64,000 bases of DNA from Sisyra terminalis (Eukaryota; Arthropoda; Insecta; Neuroptera; Sisyridae). The stretch lies in contig OY292275.1 of NCBI GenBank assembly GCA_958496175.1, positions 6,262,001 to 6,326,000 of the forward strand. The letters run 5' to 3'. Position numbers and translations under genes: made by a program. The notes beneath the pieces are model-generated. The model saw nothing but the letters and a program-made list of their open reading frames with translations, made no database searches and was not told where the DNA came from. Positions 33,577 through 45,424 of this stretch are shown here, one piece after another (the stretch's first letter is position 1; each line of letters begins with the position of its first letter).

Positions 33577-36500
33577 TATTTTAATATAGAAATAATAAAA
33601 GCCTAATTGTTCAGAAAAAAAAATCCGGTTTGAAATGTATACACCTAGTAGAGTGTATGACACCATAATAAAGACAAAAATCTGATTAAAAAGGAAAAAA
33701 ATAACTAAGTACCTTGTCTACTATGATAGTAACAAAACCGATTTTTAAATTTCCCTTCAAAAAAATTAAATATCTCAACTATCCTATTAGCATCTTGACT
33801 AAGTTCTTAAGCTCAAAATGTTAAAGATCCCTGATCTATTATAATAAAACGAATGTGAAAATAACAAAAACAGTAACCGCTTGTTTCTATATTTTTTCTC
33901 TTTTACACTCCATCTACCGATAGAAAACGAAAATGATTACCAAAATTAAATTCTCAAAAGACAATGCTAAATTTCTAAGATTATTACAATAAAATCAATC
34001 TAGTTAGAAAGCTTTTAGCCTCAAAACAAGGAAAAGCTTTCCTTTTTCAAACAACTCTTGTTCTTGAATTTTAGTTAAAAGTATATTTCTTTACAAGCAA
34101 AAGATCATTAGATCAAAGGTTATTATTGTCATTCTTATAAAAAATGAGGAATAAAAAATTTTCTGTGACCCATATTGTACAATCATTGCCCCCCCATTAG
34201 GAGTGTCCCCACCGGCGATAATGCCACATGCAAACACCCCAAAATGCTAATTTTACTCTAAGTTATTTCATTTGAATAAATATTCTATTTCATCGTGCTC
34301 ACTAATGAAAAAACCATAGCTATTTAATTTTGAATTAAACTCGAAATTCCCACCGATTCCAAATCTTTTTGTGATTCATACGACTTAATTAGTGTTTGTT
34401 ATACACCGATAAATGTCAAACTTGACAAATTAGGCCATTAGGAACTATTAAATTGTCGTGGAGTGGAATTGAAGTATTTCGCGAACTTTGGAAAGCTAAC
34501 GGTGACACTTGACGACAAACGAAAAGTTGATGAAATGTTAAATTCAATTAATTATAACTTGGAATTATTATCTCTTTGTTAACTTCAGGTTTGTTGTGTA
34601 ACAAATAAAAAATAGAGATATTATTGTCGTTCACGACAATAACCGGGAAGACAAAGGGGATTGTCTAAAATGTTACAATAAATTAGAGGGAGTGGATTTT
34701 GGATAAGCGATATGATATTAATCAATGACGAAGATTGTATTCAAAATTATGACAATCATGTTAATCAATGTTAACAAGTATGTTCAAATAAAGATAAGAT
34801 AGAGGGTCTCAAATTACTAACGGTTTTGTTAAGTTTCTCCTTGTTAACATTGATAATAATGTAATGTAGAAAGTTTCGGGAAAATCAAAACAATACTCTT
34901 ATCTTTTATTGGTTTTGTAAAGTACTTGTGAATCAATGTCATTTTAAATGATATTAAAATTTTTCAAAAGTTTTAAGAACTTTAAAAACATAACTCCAAT
35001 TCACAAAATGAGATAATTTTCAAACTAAAGTTGCTAAAAAACTTCCCGATTTCATCAACCAAAAGAAAATTTTGTAAATTTCAAAATTTATCTAGCATAA
35101 GACTTAAAAAACTTCATAAATCGCCCATTTAATTACCCCATCTTAATTTTTAATACCTTCAAGCAATATTTCTCAAAAAGCTTTTTCCCCTTATAAATCA
35201 TTCTCTTTATTCGGTTAGTATAAGTGGTTCGATAATTACAGGTAATTTATGAAAGAAACTTATTACTTCTGACTTTTTATGCATATTAAATTCAAATTAT
35301 GGTACCCCATAATATTTACAAGCCAATCCTACTTGGAATGATAAAATTAAAAAGAAATTTTCCAGGAAAAAGCTCTACATTGTTAGACACATTAGTACTT
35401 CATTTAAATAGTAAAAAAATTCTGATTTCAAAATGGATCAAAGCTTTTCAAAGTACTTAAATTTCTTTACCGGTACACAGGCTTTGCAAAATAAGTTGTT
35501 TAATTGAAATGAATAAATAATTAGTTCAATTTAATATATAAAACAGAATGTTGAAATCATAAGATTAAATCTTTGATCTTAATCTGTAAATCATTAAAGT
35601 GGAAGAAAAGGAAAATTTTGACGAAAGATAAACTTGAAATATTTTCGACGTAAATTTTGTGAAGAAAGGATAATAATCAAAGTTGAAGTTTATTAATAAG
35701 GTAATATAAGGTGTATGAGGCTGAAAGAGCTTTTCGTAAAAAATATCTTATAAAAGATAAAGAGAAAAGAAAAACAGGTCTTCTAGTATAGTTAAAATAG
35801 TAGTACGCCATTTTTGGTTTACTCTTGTGCAAAAATAATAAAACTTCTTTAGTAAAAAAGTAAAAATTTCCTGAACTATTTCTTGAGAACATGAGAATAG
35901 TCTTCGTCAGAAATTGGGCAAATAATAAGAATGATTCAAGAAGTTTTTAATAGAGTTTTAAGGTTCGTTAAGAAAAATTAACATCGACGTCAGATAAGTG
36001 TCAAAATTTAGAATCATAGAAGCTGAAATTTTTTTACATTGTGTCACAAATTTTATGATTTTAAGCAGGAGTATATTTTATTGGCAGAATCTAAACTTGG
36101 AATGATTGGCAATGTTTGGGAGAAATCGCCAATCAGTAAAATCATTGCGCCTTCAAAACAAAGTCAGTCATTGCATCGAACTTCCAATGGTTTCAATGGT
36201 TATATGCGTTTCTTAAATAAAAATTACCGACAATATTAAATTGACATATAAGTGTGGGTGACTTGAACTGCCAATTGCGTAAAATGCCAAGCCTAATTTA
36301 TTTAAAAACTCATTTTATTCATTTTTTTCCGTGAATTATTAAGATATATTAATAGTTATTCTGCTATTCGGAAGGAAGACGAATCTAACAAATCATATAT
36401 CATCATAATCGGTCCCGTAATTTTTCAAGCTCTAATTGGTCTACTACCCCTACTTTTTTTTTATGCTGAAGATATCTGATTTGCCAAACTTTGTATGTCA

Positions 36501-36700
36501 ATGTAATGGCAAGATACTTCAAAGGAGAGAATCAATCCGAGGGTAACGCATGAACCCAAATACATAGCTTCAATAAAGCAAATCGTCAGCCTAAATTCTC
36601 AATCTGCTAAGTTCACTTTTAATTTTTTTTGTTTTTTTGTTCCAACAGGAAGGAATAAAAAATTTTATCAAATGACAAACTGATAAATCTATTTAAATAT
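33577..36700. other. Non-repetitive AT-rich sequence
   Basis: No gene, element or array was recognised. Small frames (35677-35892 minus, 36039-36239 plus) show no known domain. 34140-34680 is a more balanced unique tract. Confidence 0.4.
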
Positions 36701-37046
36701 AAAAATTTCTTAATATGCAAAATGAATCGGAAATCTGCTTTATGTAGTAATTTATGTAGCTTATATTTACTTTTTTTCCTTTCCCTGAAAACACTGTTAA
36801 AAAGAATTTAGCAGCTTAACACTTTAGGCCGACGAAATGTGTTGGTTGTCTTGCAATTGAAATAATTGATTTCTTTTTATATAATTTTTATTTTATTTTT
36901 ATATATTTATTATTCTAATGAAGTATTGAACTTAATTTTGTTCATTTTATTATTAATAATTTAAACTAAGTGTAACTAACATATTCATTTATAAAACACT
37001 ATGTTCATTGCATGTTAGGCAGTACGAAGTTTGCTGGGTCAGCTAG
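36700..37046 (+). mobile_element. Helitron-like 3' end, left limit unclear
   Basis: The tract ends GGCAGTACGAAGTTTGCTGG...GTCAGCTAG followed by T (37019-37047). The terminal CTAG before T is the CTRR-type 3' end of Helitrons, and similar ACGAAGT...GCTAGT endings are recurrent in insect Helitron-like repeats. No matching TC 5' end was found, so the given left limit is only nominal. Confidence 0.5.
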
Positions 37047-38302
37047 TAATAATATAAATACATAATTGAAAATAACAATCACTACTTTATTTCTGACATG
37101 GCAAAATTTACGTACAAATTGCATTCGAGTGTACAATACGTACAGGAATAATATCGAAACCATTCAAAAATAATTTTCAAATTTCGACGATCCTGATCCA
37201 AGCTTATACCTAAAATTATATATGTTCATCTTGGAAACAATACAAAAAGTACATTTCAAATCAGGTATTACGATACTATTAAATTGAATACTATTGTTAA
37301 AGGCTTACATTAACTACGATATCGATTATGGATATAATGAAGAGCCAACCTAGGCTGTAATTTGAAGAGATTTCAATGAACTTTATGGGATATAATATGT
37401 ATATTTTGGCTAACTATAACGGGAATGAATCATTTTCCAAAGCTTTACAAATAATATTAATCGCAAAAGTTATTAGAAACATTGTGCAATTTGCTAACAA
37501 AAAACACGATAAGGGATAAAGACCAAATAACCAATTAATCATTTTAACATATCGCGGTAGCTATTTTTTTTTTCGTTGCTCCTCTAAATCTTGATAAAAA
37601 TTTACCGTGAAACATAGAAAGTTTTTCCGATAAACAACATGAACTCATTGTAAAATAAATTGCACGCGTTGTTATCACCGAGTATCTTGCATTTGCGAAA
37701 ATATATTTTATTCGATATAATAAATTAGTTATGAAATGTATGTGAGATGGATAAAAAGGTGGTATGTAGACAATATAAAAGATGGTATCATACACACAAA
37801 GTTCCATGCCCCAAATATTATGGAAGCACAACACTGAACATAATTGATGATATGCTTGTAATAAACAATACAAAATTTCCAACTCCATTTCGAAATTCGA
37901 ATAAAAGTTTATGTTTGAATCCGTCCTAAGGGCGTACAGTAGTCTATAAACCCTATAGTGCTAGTGTATAAGAGATATCTGCCAGAGCTTGAACCGCACA
38001 CAATGGGGATATGTGAGGGGTGAGACGTATTTGGTACAGATAAAACTCGATATTACTCGTTTGGGTGTATCGTAAAAGCCCCACGAGCTTGTGGCACACA
38101 TAAAGCTCATATTATAGAAAATTGTACATGCACACCTACCTTCAAAGGTCGCGTTATTGTCACCGTCTCTATTGTTGTGGTCTGCGCCATCTTGTTAGTC
38201 GGTGTCAATTGTGCCATTCACTGAAACAGTAATTTCCATTTGTCAAGTAAATTTGCCACAGAAATACAAATAAAATGTTTTGCTTTGATCATTATCATTG
38301 GG
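37047..38302. other. Non-repetitive sequence
   Basis: Overlapping frames on both strands at 37544-37929 match no known family. 37920-38270 is more balanced in composition and could be unique host sequence. Confidence 0.4.
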
Positions 38303-38753
38303 TCAATATGTAAATATATAAAATTCTTATGTCTGTCTGTACATTTCGATTTTGAACTCAATTTTAGGGTATATATTTGTTTCAAGAGACCCTTATTACA
38401 AATTTATCATTTTTAAAACTTTTGTCTGTCTGTCTGTCTGTGTGTCCCGATTTAATTAAAAAACGGAACAACCGAATTTAATAAACTTTGGTATAAGATA
38501 CAACACAATTTCCCACACATGTTAGGCTACTTATCATTCTTTAAAAATAATAAGGGAAGGTATTCCCTAGGGATGAAAACATTTTTACTTTAGACAGGTG
38601 AGATATATATCATTGAAAAGGTAATTAAAAGTTAGAAAATAATCTGTAAAAATATTTTCAGTTGAACTGATAAAAAGCACAGTAAATTCAATTTAAAGTT
38701 TAAAAAATTGCCTTTTTGAAATATAAACCTTTATTATATAAGACACATAGTTG

Positions 38754-38835
38754 ATGTTAATAGCGTAATGGCTTACGTATCTGACTGACATTCTGATCCT
38801 CCTAATTATAAAGACGTGGGTTCGAATAAAACTTT
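38754..38835 (+). repeat. tRNA-like head of a SINE
   Basis: TAGCGTAATGG matches a polymerase III A box, and GGTTCGAAT 47 bases after it matches a B box, the spacing and order of a tRNA gene. The acceptor stem does not close, and T-rich sequence follows, so it is a SINE head or a tRNA pseudogene and not a working tRNA. Confidence 0.55.
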
Positions 38836-38920
38836 TTATTTATTTATTTTTTTACAAAATTGTTGTATATAGACCCTTAGAGTTGCTCAATATTGAAGTA
38901 CTAACAAAAAGAAGTAATTG

Positions 38921-38940
38921 TAGTAGTAGTAGTAGTAATA
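38921..38940. repeat. (AGT)n microsatellite
   Basis: Five to six uninterrupted AGT units inside the Helitron-like element. Confidence 0.8.
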
Positions 38941-40162
38941 AAGATAAGAGTAATAAAACTTAGAGTAAATATATTTTTAAAACCGTGCATACATAAAATC
39001 CTGTATTTATATATCCCCTCTGACTGATAAAATTTTAATATTCGATATATTCCTTATAAGAAGTAGACATCTGATAAGAATTTTTATTTTGAAAATTCCT
39101 ACCCTAAAAAAGTAAAAGGGGCGACTAAGTTTGTTTGAGAAAATGTCGAGTTAATCAACAATCGAAATTTTGAATTTAATAAGTGTAATTGAAAAATAAA
39201 TAATAAGTTTCTGTTTTTGTTATACCATTTTAATAACAGCATTTTAAATAACGTCATTTCACTTAATTAGTATGAAAGTTTATGTCGTAGGTAGTTATAC
39301 CAAATACCAAAGAGGCGGTTTTTAATTTTTGGTTGTTTTTCAACAATCAAACTTTGAAATCATTTTTTTCTGAACCAATGATGGTGACCTGGAGCAATTA
39401 TATTTTCTGCTGAAAAGCATTAAGGGAGCAATTTTTTGTCATATATTTCATTATCAATTAAAATATACAATCTTCCAAACTAACTTTTCTTCGGTATTAT
39501 TGTCATTGAAAATAAATAAAATATTCGAATTTATTTCCACGCTTTCTATCTATTTCAAACTTCAATAATAAGTGCATAGATATACAATGGTTATAATTGA
39601 TTATGGAAGAACTGGGTTTCGTGCAAATGAATAAATTTTAATTTCGCGGTAGTTTTGTACATTAGAATAGTGTAATAGTTTTGAGAAACTAAAGATTCAT
39701 TCGGGAGTGGAGACAATAAAATGGGATTTCTACGATTATTCTAAATCTAGGCCCTTTACTTCTGTTATTTTGAGGCAAGTGTCTTGATAACTTTTACTGT
39801 TTTAAGTCATAATTTTGACTGACTTTATTAAACTTGACGATATTTTTTTATGTATAGATACTGATTGATTTATGGATTATTTTGTTAACGGTAGGTATAC
39901 GCAATTGAACATACTCTTTTTAGATATTTATAAATATTTTTTGAAAATTAATTGATCATTACTTACAAATAGTTTATTTTAAGCAACAGTTTATTAAATG
40001 TGTCTTTTTAAAGTCGACAAAAAGTATTTTCAGGCATGATTATGTTTTTCATAAAATAAATCAGAAAAATAAAATTTTCATATACCACTACAAATACTAT
40101 ATTTAAAAAGAAAATATAATCTACACCTACATTACGCAGACGAAGTCGCGGGTATCAGCTAG

Positions 40163-41183
40163 TCGAAATATAAGTGAAAACAAACATTTAAATCACAATG
40201 TAAATATTTTTTAAAAGGAACAGGAAATTTGAGAAACAAATTATTTAAGCAGTTTTTCTGAAATTTTTAGACGAAAATTCTTTCAAACTTCCTTTAAAAA
40301 CAATAAAATTTCATAATGCACTATTAAAGAAAGGAAAAAACTGTATAATTATATCGATATGGATATAAGGTTTTGATTCTGTGGCCTACTTTAGAAACAG
40401 TATGAAAATGCACATTAAAAGCTCGAAAAGCTCACGTTTGCATGTCATACCCAACAACCACCCGTGCACCACCCCCATAGGCTTCCACACCCCCGACCAC
40501 CCGCCATGACTCGCTGACACAAAAGACGCAAAAGTTTTCAAAAACGAAGACGAAAGAGATTATCTCTCAGCTCCGTGATAATGTGACACGCACACGTGAA
40601 ATTTCTCTCAATTCACACACGTGTTCAACTCGAATGTAAGTCGCTGGAAATTTATGCGATTCGTACCCCCGATAACACACCAGATATTATGACCTACTTG
40701 AACCAACTTTTCCCCAAACGAAAAATTTAATTAAACATATTTAGTGCCGAGTTAAACAGTTCTCGATACATTTCCCTGCGCTGATTCGATACAAGAAATT
40801 TATGGCCATAGCCGAAACACGAGAACGTTACCACGTATAACCTCGAATCTCCAACGACAATGGTTAAACTGGTCCCCGATTTAATTGTAGTAAATCGCTA
40901 AAATAAATCAACCCCAATCCAATAACATATTTCACACAAATTGATCGCATACATATATTATACGACATTTCTAAATTTATGAAAATCTAAATGATTATTC
41001 GATACCGAGTCGAACAACAAGAGGGTGACGAATTTTTTCTTCAAACAAACTCCCTGACTTTCCCTGCATTCCCAGATGAAAATTCACCCTTTTTTCATAC
41101 AGTATTTATAAGAAAAAACTTCTCTAAACTTTGAAATAACCTTAGGAGAATTTTGTAAAAAATATTTTGAAATAAAATCAAAC
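40163..41183. other. Unique tract, C-rich in part
   Basis: 40430-40960 is notably less AT-rich, with C-rich words such as CACCACCCCC and CACACCCCCGACC. No open frame is supported. It may be host noncoding sequence. Confidence 0.4.
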
Positions 41184-41345
41184 TGGTAGCCGAGTGGTCT
41201 AGGTGATCGTTTAAAACCAGTAGATAGTGGGTTCGATCCTCGTATCGTGCAAATTTTCAATATTTCTCGATAACAGAATTAATTAACCCTAGAGTCGCTA
41301 TAGGACCTTAGTAGTTATAAGGCAACGGTAAATAACAATTAAAAA
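41184..41345 (+). repeat. tRNA-derived SINE with target duplication
   Basis: The head GGTAGCCGAGTGGTCTAGG (A box) and GTGGGTTCGATCCTCG (B box) give a Leu/Ser-like tRNA start. A body of about 90 bp is shared with the older copy at 13331-13503. The end is an A run. AAAATCAAAC flanks it at 41174-41183 and 41346-41355 as the target duplication made by LINE machinery. No partner LINE was matched by its 3' end. Confidence 0.88.
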
Positions 41346-41355
41346 AAAATCAAAC

Positions 41356-42078
41356 AGGTTGTGATTTTTTTAAGCTATACAGATTCTTTATTTAAACTGC
41401 TTATTCACGTTGACGTCTACATCTTTTCCAATCTTAATTACATTTGTTTTTTTATATTTTTAATCTATATCGGACATTATTTAAGTGAGGAAGAACCAAT
41501 TTTTAGGACTGAAAAATTATATTTTGATAAAAAAAAATAAATATTAAACGAAAAGCGCTTAAGGGTTTTCGGAGATGTCATAGTCCAAATATTGAAACCG
41601 ATGTTTAAACAGGTCATTGAGCGGTTGTCATAAAAACCATAATAATTTGCCCAATTTTCCAAAATTTCCGCCACGGAAAATATTTTTTTACCCTAAAAAT
41701 TACTCTCAACGTTTTTTTCTATAGAAAAGAGGTTAATTGTGTTTAGTGTATGTAAAAACTAAGTTTATCATTAATCATTTCAATACTAAATCTTTTATAC
41801 AAGTAAGGAAAGTTGTTTTTCCAAATGATCAAACGATAATTGCAAATTGAAGAAAATTACAAAGAATAATTTTCTAAAGACTCAAAAAATATTCACTGGC
41901 TTGGAAAATGATGAAAATTATTTTGAATTTTTTTAAAAAACATGTGTCATTATGTATGAATTTATAACAAGTTATTAAGGAAAACTTTATTTACGCAATC
42001 AATCCAATTATATCTGAAATTTGGAGAAAAGTACAGTAAATATCGACAAACTTGTTTTGTCCATTTTTTACATAATAA
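41356..42078. other. AT-rich spacer
   Basis: No gene or repeat was recognised; the minus frame at 41477-41674 has no known domain. Confidence 0.45.
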
Positions 42079-42145
42079 TTTTTTTAATTGTTAGCAGGAA
42101 AGTGGACATAAAGGATGTAAATCCGTATACCAATAATAAATTTTG

Positions 42146-42180
42146 CAACGTTTCGGTCCTTTATTTGACCTTCACCAGGC
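42146..42180 (-). ncRNA. Hammerhead-like core, left arm
   Basis: Minus strand CCTGGTGA, A, stem GGTC / GACC around AAATAAAG, then GAAACGTTG. The second block is intact; the first has GGTGA in place of GATGA. Confidence 0.38.
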
Positions 42181-42278
42181 TTCTAAAAAATCATGTGCAT
42201 TATGCACTGTAAATTAAGGTAAATAAGCAATGTAAGCTTTATAAACATGTGTTTTCTACTGATATGATTTTTTAGAAG

Positions 42279-42312
42279 CCTGATGAAGGGTAAATAAAGG
42301 ACCGAAACGTTG
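42279..42312 (+). ncRNA. Hammerhead-like core, right arm
   Basis: CCTGATGA, A, GGGT, loop AAATAAAG, GACC, GAAACGTTG. The core blocks are canonical; one stem II pair is mismatched compared with the left arm. Confidence 0.42.
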
Positions 42313-42379
42313 CAGAATTAATTATTGTTATATGGAATTACATCCTTTATGTCCATTTTCCTGCTAGCAATTAAAAAAA

Positions 42380-45318
42380 AGTATAGTACATAGCTTTCCG
42401 ATTGTTCAAAAATGTTGAATAAAGTGAAAAGTGTAGAAAAAGCTACAAGACGATAACAATGAAATATTGGGCCCAGAAAGGTATTGGGATCAATTTTGGA
42501 GCGTATGTTGGTACTAAAAAGTTAGGTTTATATTCCAAGTTTCAGCTATCTTTGTCCTTTTATTTGTGAAAAAACCCGAAAAAATCGTTAAGTTATAAAA
42601 TATTTTTTCTTAACAATAAAAAAATTTGGACATTTAATGAAATTATATAAAAGCTTTACTCAGAAAAAAATAACAACCTTAAAGCATAATTATAATTATT
42701 TCAAGCAGATTAATTCTCTACTTCTCTGTTCAGATGACTAATTAATTATAAAGTGATTTTTAAAAGGGTGAATTTCTATGATTTTTTTTAAAAAATTTAC
42801 GAAATTAAATAAAATATACCAGGTTTTACTAAGTTTCAAATAGAAAAGGTTTAAATCATTAATATTTAGTTTGAATAATTTAAACAACATTACAATTTGT
42901 ATTTAAATACATCTGACATAGGGAAATGTCTGTGCGATTTTGAAGCTTCTATACTGTAACGTCATTTTAATGCCGGATTAATAAGAGCTTGATTAAAACC
43001 TTTTGAATTTAACGTTTTTTTTATACTTTTAAATGAATATTTTTGAGATTTTATCATGTAAGGTTAAAAATTTAACAACTATATTATGTTTTTACTATTA
43101 ATATAGGAGTCTATATGAGTTAAGTTTAGGATACTATTTTTTGAAGTAAATAACAAAAGTTTGCAACGACTGCATTTCATCTTGTACCAAAAAATTATTT
43201 TTTTTAGAAACATTTGCCAAAATTTGCATCCTGAATACTAAGAAAACTTTCTTTTAAAACTTTTTAAATAGCTTTTTAATTTTGGTTACACTATAGTAAT
43301 TCAAACGTAAAAATATGTTTGAATCGCAATAGTTCCGCAACAAAACAAAAGCATTATTAAAATACAACTATTGCACTTAAAGTCGAGCTTATTAAGCAAC
43401 GGCACTTAAAAATATATAAACAAGCTTTTGGAATATGAATTTTAGTATTATTCTTATTAAAGGACGTTTATAATAGTTTTGATACATCGAAAGCTCATCT
43501 ATTCGGATGTAACATAAATAACTTAATTAAGATTTTTAATAAAATGGTATTTTTAAAAAATATTTAAAGAGGTTAACATAATAGAATGGTACTAAATGGG
43601 CATGATTAACGAAACTTGAATTAGATGTACTAAACTATGGAAAATCCGGAACCAGAGGAATTACATTTTATTTTTGTGGTTTTTTCATGTTTGTAATCAA
43701 TAAAATTAATCAGTGCAACAACTGATTTCTTATTACGCAAACGCGGTTGTAGATTTTTCTTAGTAAAAAATATAAAACAAAAACAATTTGACTTCCTACT
43801 GCAATTACTTTTAAATCGTACATAAATGCATTTGTCGAAGAAGATGTCAAGCGACGTTAGTCGTTATAATATAAAAAGAAAATAAATTGAAAATGAAGAC
43901 ACAGCAAGAAATAATATTTTTCTCTAATTTTTTCCCCTACATTTTTTCCCGTTGTGTGTTTTTTCTTCATCGGAAAGATTTCCAAGCTTAATGCAATTAA
44001 TTGGCGCAGTTTGTATTGGCAGTGTCCCCATTTATTTTTTATGTGAGTTAGTTTCTAAATGTCAACAGCAAATATACTCTGCAATGGAGACTGCTCGTTT
44101 TACATGATGACAATGAACAAGCTTCCCGTTGTGCTAAGTGAAGGAGTTCGGGGAATTGCGCGACCACTTATCTGGATATTACAATCTTGGCGTAAGCTCT
44201 TCGTCTACGAGTACAATATGTATGTATGCCAGTAGAAGAATATAAGTAGAAACTATACTTGTACTACATACACTATGTAATATCATCGAAACGTTGAATA
44301 TCTCGTAACGAAAATGAAAAATTCAACATTCTACCATACCATGTAAGCAGCAGCTACTCGATGAACCGATCTCTTAGACAAACATCGCTTTTTCTACACT
44401 ACCTATCAACATAATCATGGAAAGTTGGAGAACAAGAAAATTCGAAACAGACATTTTTTTTTTACGCCAAATTCACCCTTTTGTGCTCGGCCACGAATAC
44501 GATAAAGTTTGCAAGAAAATATTTTTCAAAGGATTTGCACAAATAATAAATCTCTCGAGAAGTTATTGTAAAATAAAGTTATTTAATCTTGCAAAAACTT
44601 ATATACCAGTATACTTGTTGTCTTTATTTCCGACTCGTTTTTCTTCGATTTCTTACTTTCAAATTAGGGAGAATTTCTTTAGACAATAACAAATGGACAA
44701 GCAGCAAGTTCTATTGACTCATTTTTTGTTAAATCGTGAAAAATTGTTCACTAAATCTTGACCAATTGCTGCAAAATAAAATTCAATTTAGCAAGCACAT
44801 CAAAGTTGCGAAAAGGGTAAAAAAATAATATCCTATTTTGCTATAATTTTAGACACTTAACTTCGGTACAGTCTTTTATAAATGGATACAAGTGCCAGAA
44901 CATTATACTTTCAGGAAATTGTTGTCGAAACAATTAATCAATATTAATTGATAATACTTAAAATCATTTTCAGAAAGTTTAATATTAAAAAAATGAAAAA
45001 ATCGTTTTACTTAAATCTAAATATACTCTAAATTTTGCCTGAAACCAGTTATACTAACAAGAAGAATCCATCCATGCAGAAAATTAAACCTGCACTTTGG
45101 CAGAATTCAACAAAAAGAAAGTAAAAAAATAATTTGTAAAAAATATACATAACTTAAAAGAAATAAGGAATAAACACATCAAAATGAATAGAAGTTATTT
45201 TTGGACATATTCATGAAATTATTAAAAACGTGAAATACTAAAACATCCGACAACAAAGACCATAATACTATTAACGATCATTTACAATAATATTCTGCGT
45301 TTGTATCACTTTCCTATC
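42380..45318. other. Mostly unique AT-rich sequence
   Basis: 42450-42570 is copy 2 of the GTATGTTGGTAC dispersed repeat. 43890-44400 is a compositionally balanced island (see findings). No gene is accepted. Confidence 0.4.
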
Positions 45319-45414
45319 CAGTAGAAGTTCGCCCAAATCATTATTATTAAAAAACCAGGAAAATCTCCAAAAGATCCTGCTTCTTATCGACCCATAATCT
45401 TTCTACCAATTATG
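45319..45414 (+). pseudogene. Jockey-type RT scrap (start of the RT domain)
   Basis: The frame reads KFAQIIIIKKPGKSPKD, then PASYRPIIFLPIM. This is the first RT block of Jockey-clade elements (IIxIxKPGK...SYRPISLLP). A stop just before KF replaces a usual Trp codon. It ends a few bases before the foldback element at 45425, which may have inserted into it. No continuation was found after 46310. Confidence 0.85.
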
Positions 45415-45424
45415 TAAAATGTAA

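Larger units (their letters stand above)
38303..40162 (+). mobile_element. Helitron-like non-autonomous element
   Basis: The start has TATATAAAATTCTTATGTC and a (GTCT)n-type stretch (38331-38445), and the end has GCAGACGAAGTCGCGGG...TATCAGCTAG before T. These are the 5' and 3' features of a family common in insect genomes and usually classed as Helitron-like. No replicase or helicase is inside. A tRNA-like segment (38754-38835) and an (AGT)n microsatellite (38921-38940) lie within it. The exact 5' base is uncertain because the preceding base is not the expected A. Confidence 0.6.
42079..42379. mobile_element. Inverted-repeat element with two divergent hammerhead-like cores
   Basis: TTAATTGTTAGCAGGAAAGT at the left is inverted as CATTTTCCTGCTAGCAATTA at the right. 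Arms run about 115 bp, to TTTTTTAGAAGCCTG / CAGGCTTCTAAAAAATC, around a loop of about 70 bp. Each arm has one core pointing outward (42146-42180 minus, 42279-42312 plus). The arrangement is the same as at 15471 and 52884, but the sequence outside the core differs, so these are separate subfamilies. No target duplication was identified. Confidence 0.7.

Noticed and set aside
34630..34650. Hairpin ATTGTCGTTCACGACAAT
   Set aside because: Short stem with no T run or repeats around; no gene nearby for a regulatory role.
38754..38835. Functional tRNA gene
   Set aside because: A and B boxes are present but the acceptor stem does not pair and there is no proper terminator context; treated as SINE head.
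41184..41260. Functional tRNA gene of Leu/Ser type
   Set aside because: The tRNA-like head runs into a SINE body flanked by a target duplication and recurs in decayed form at 13331.
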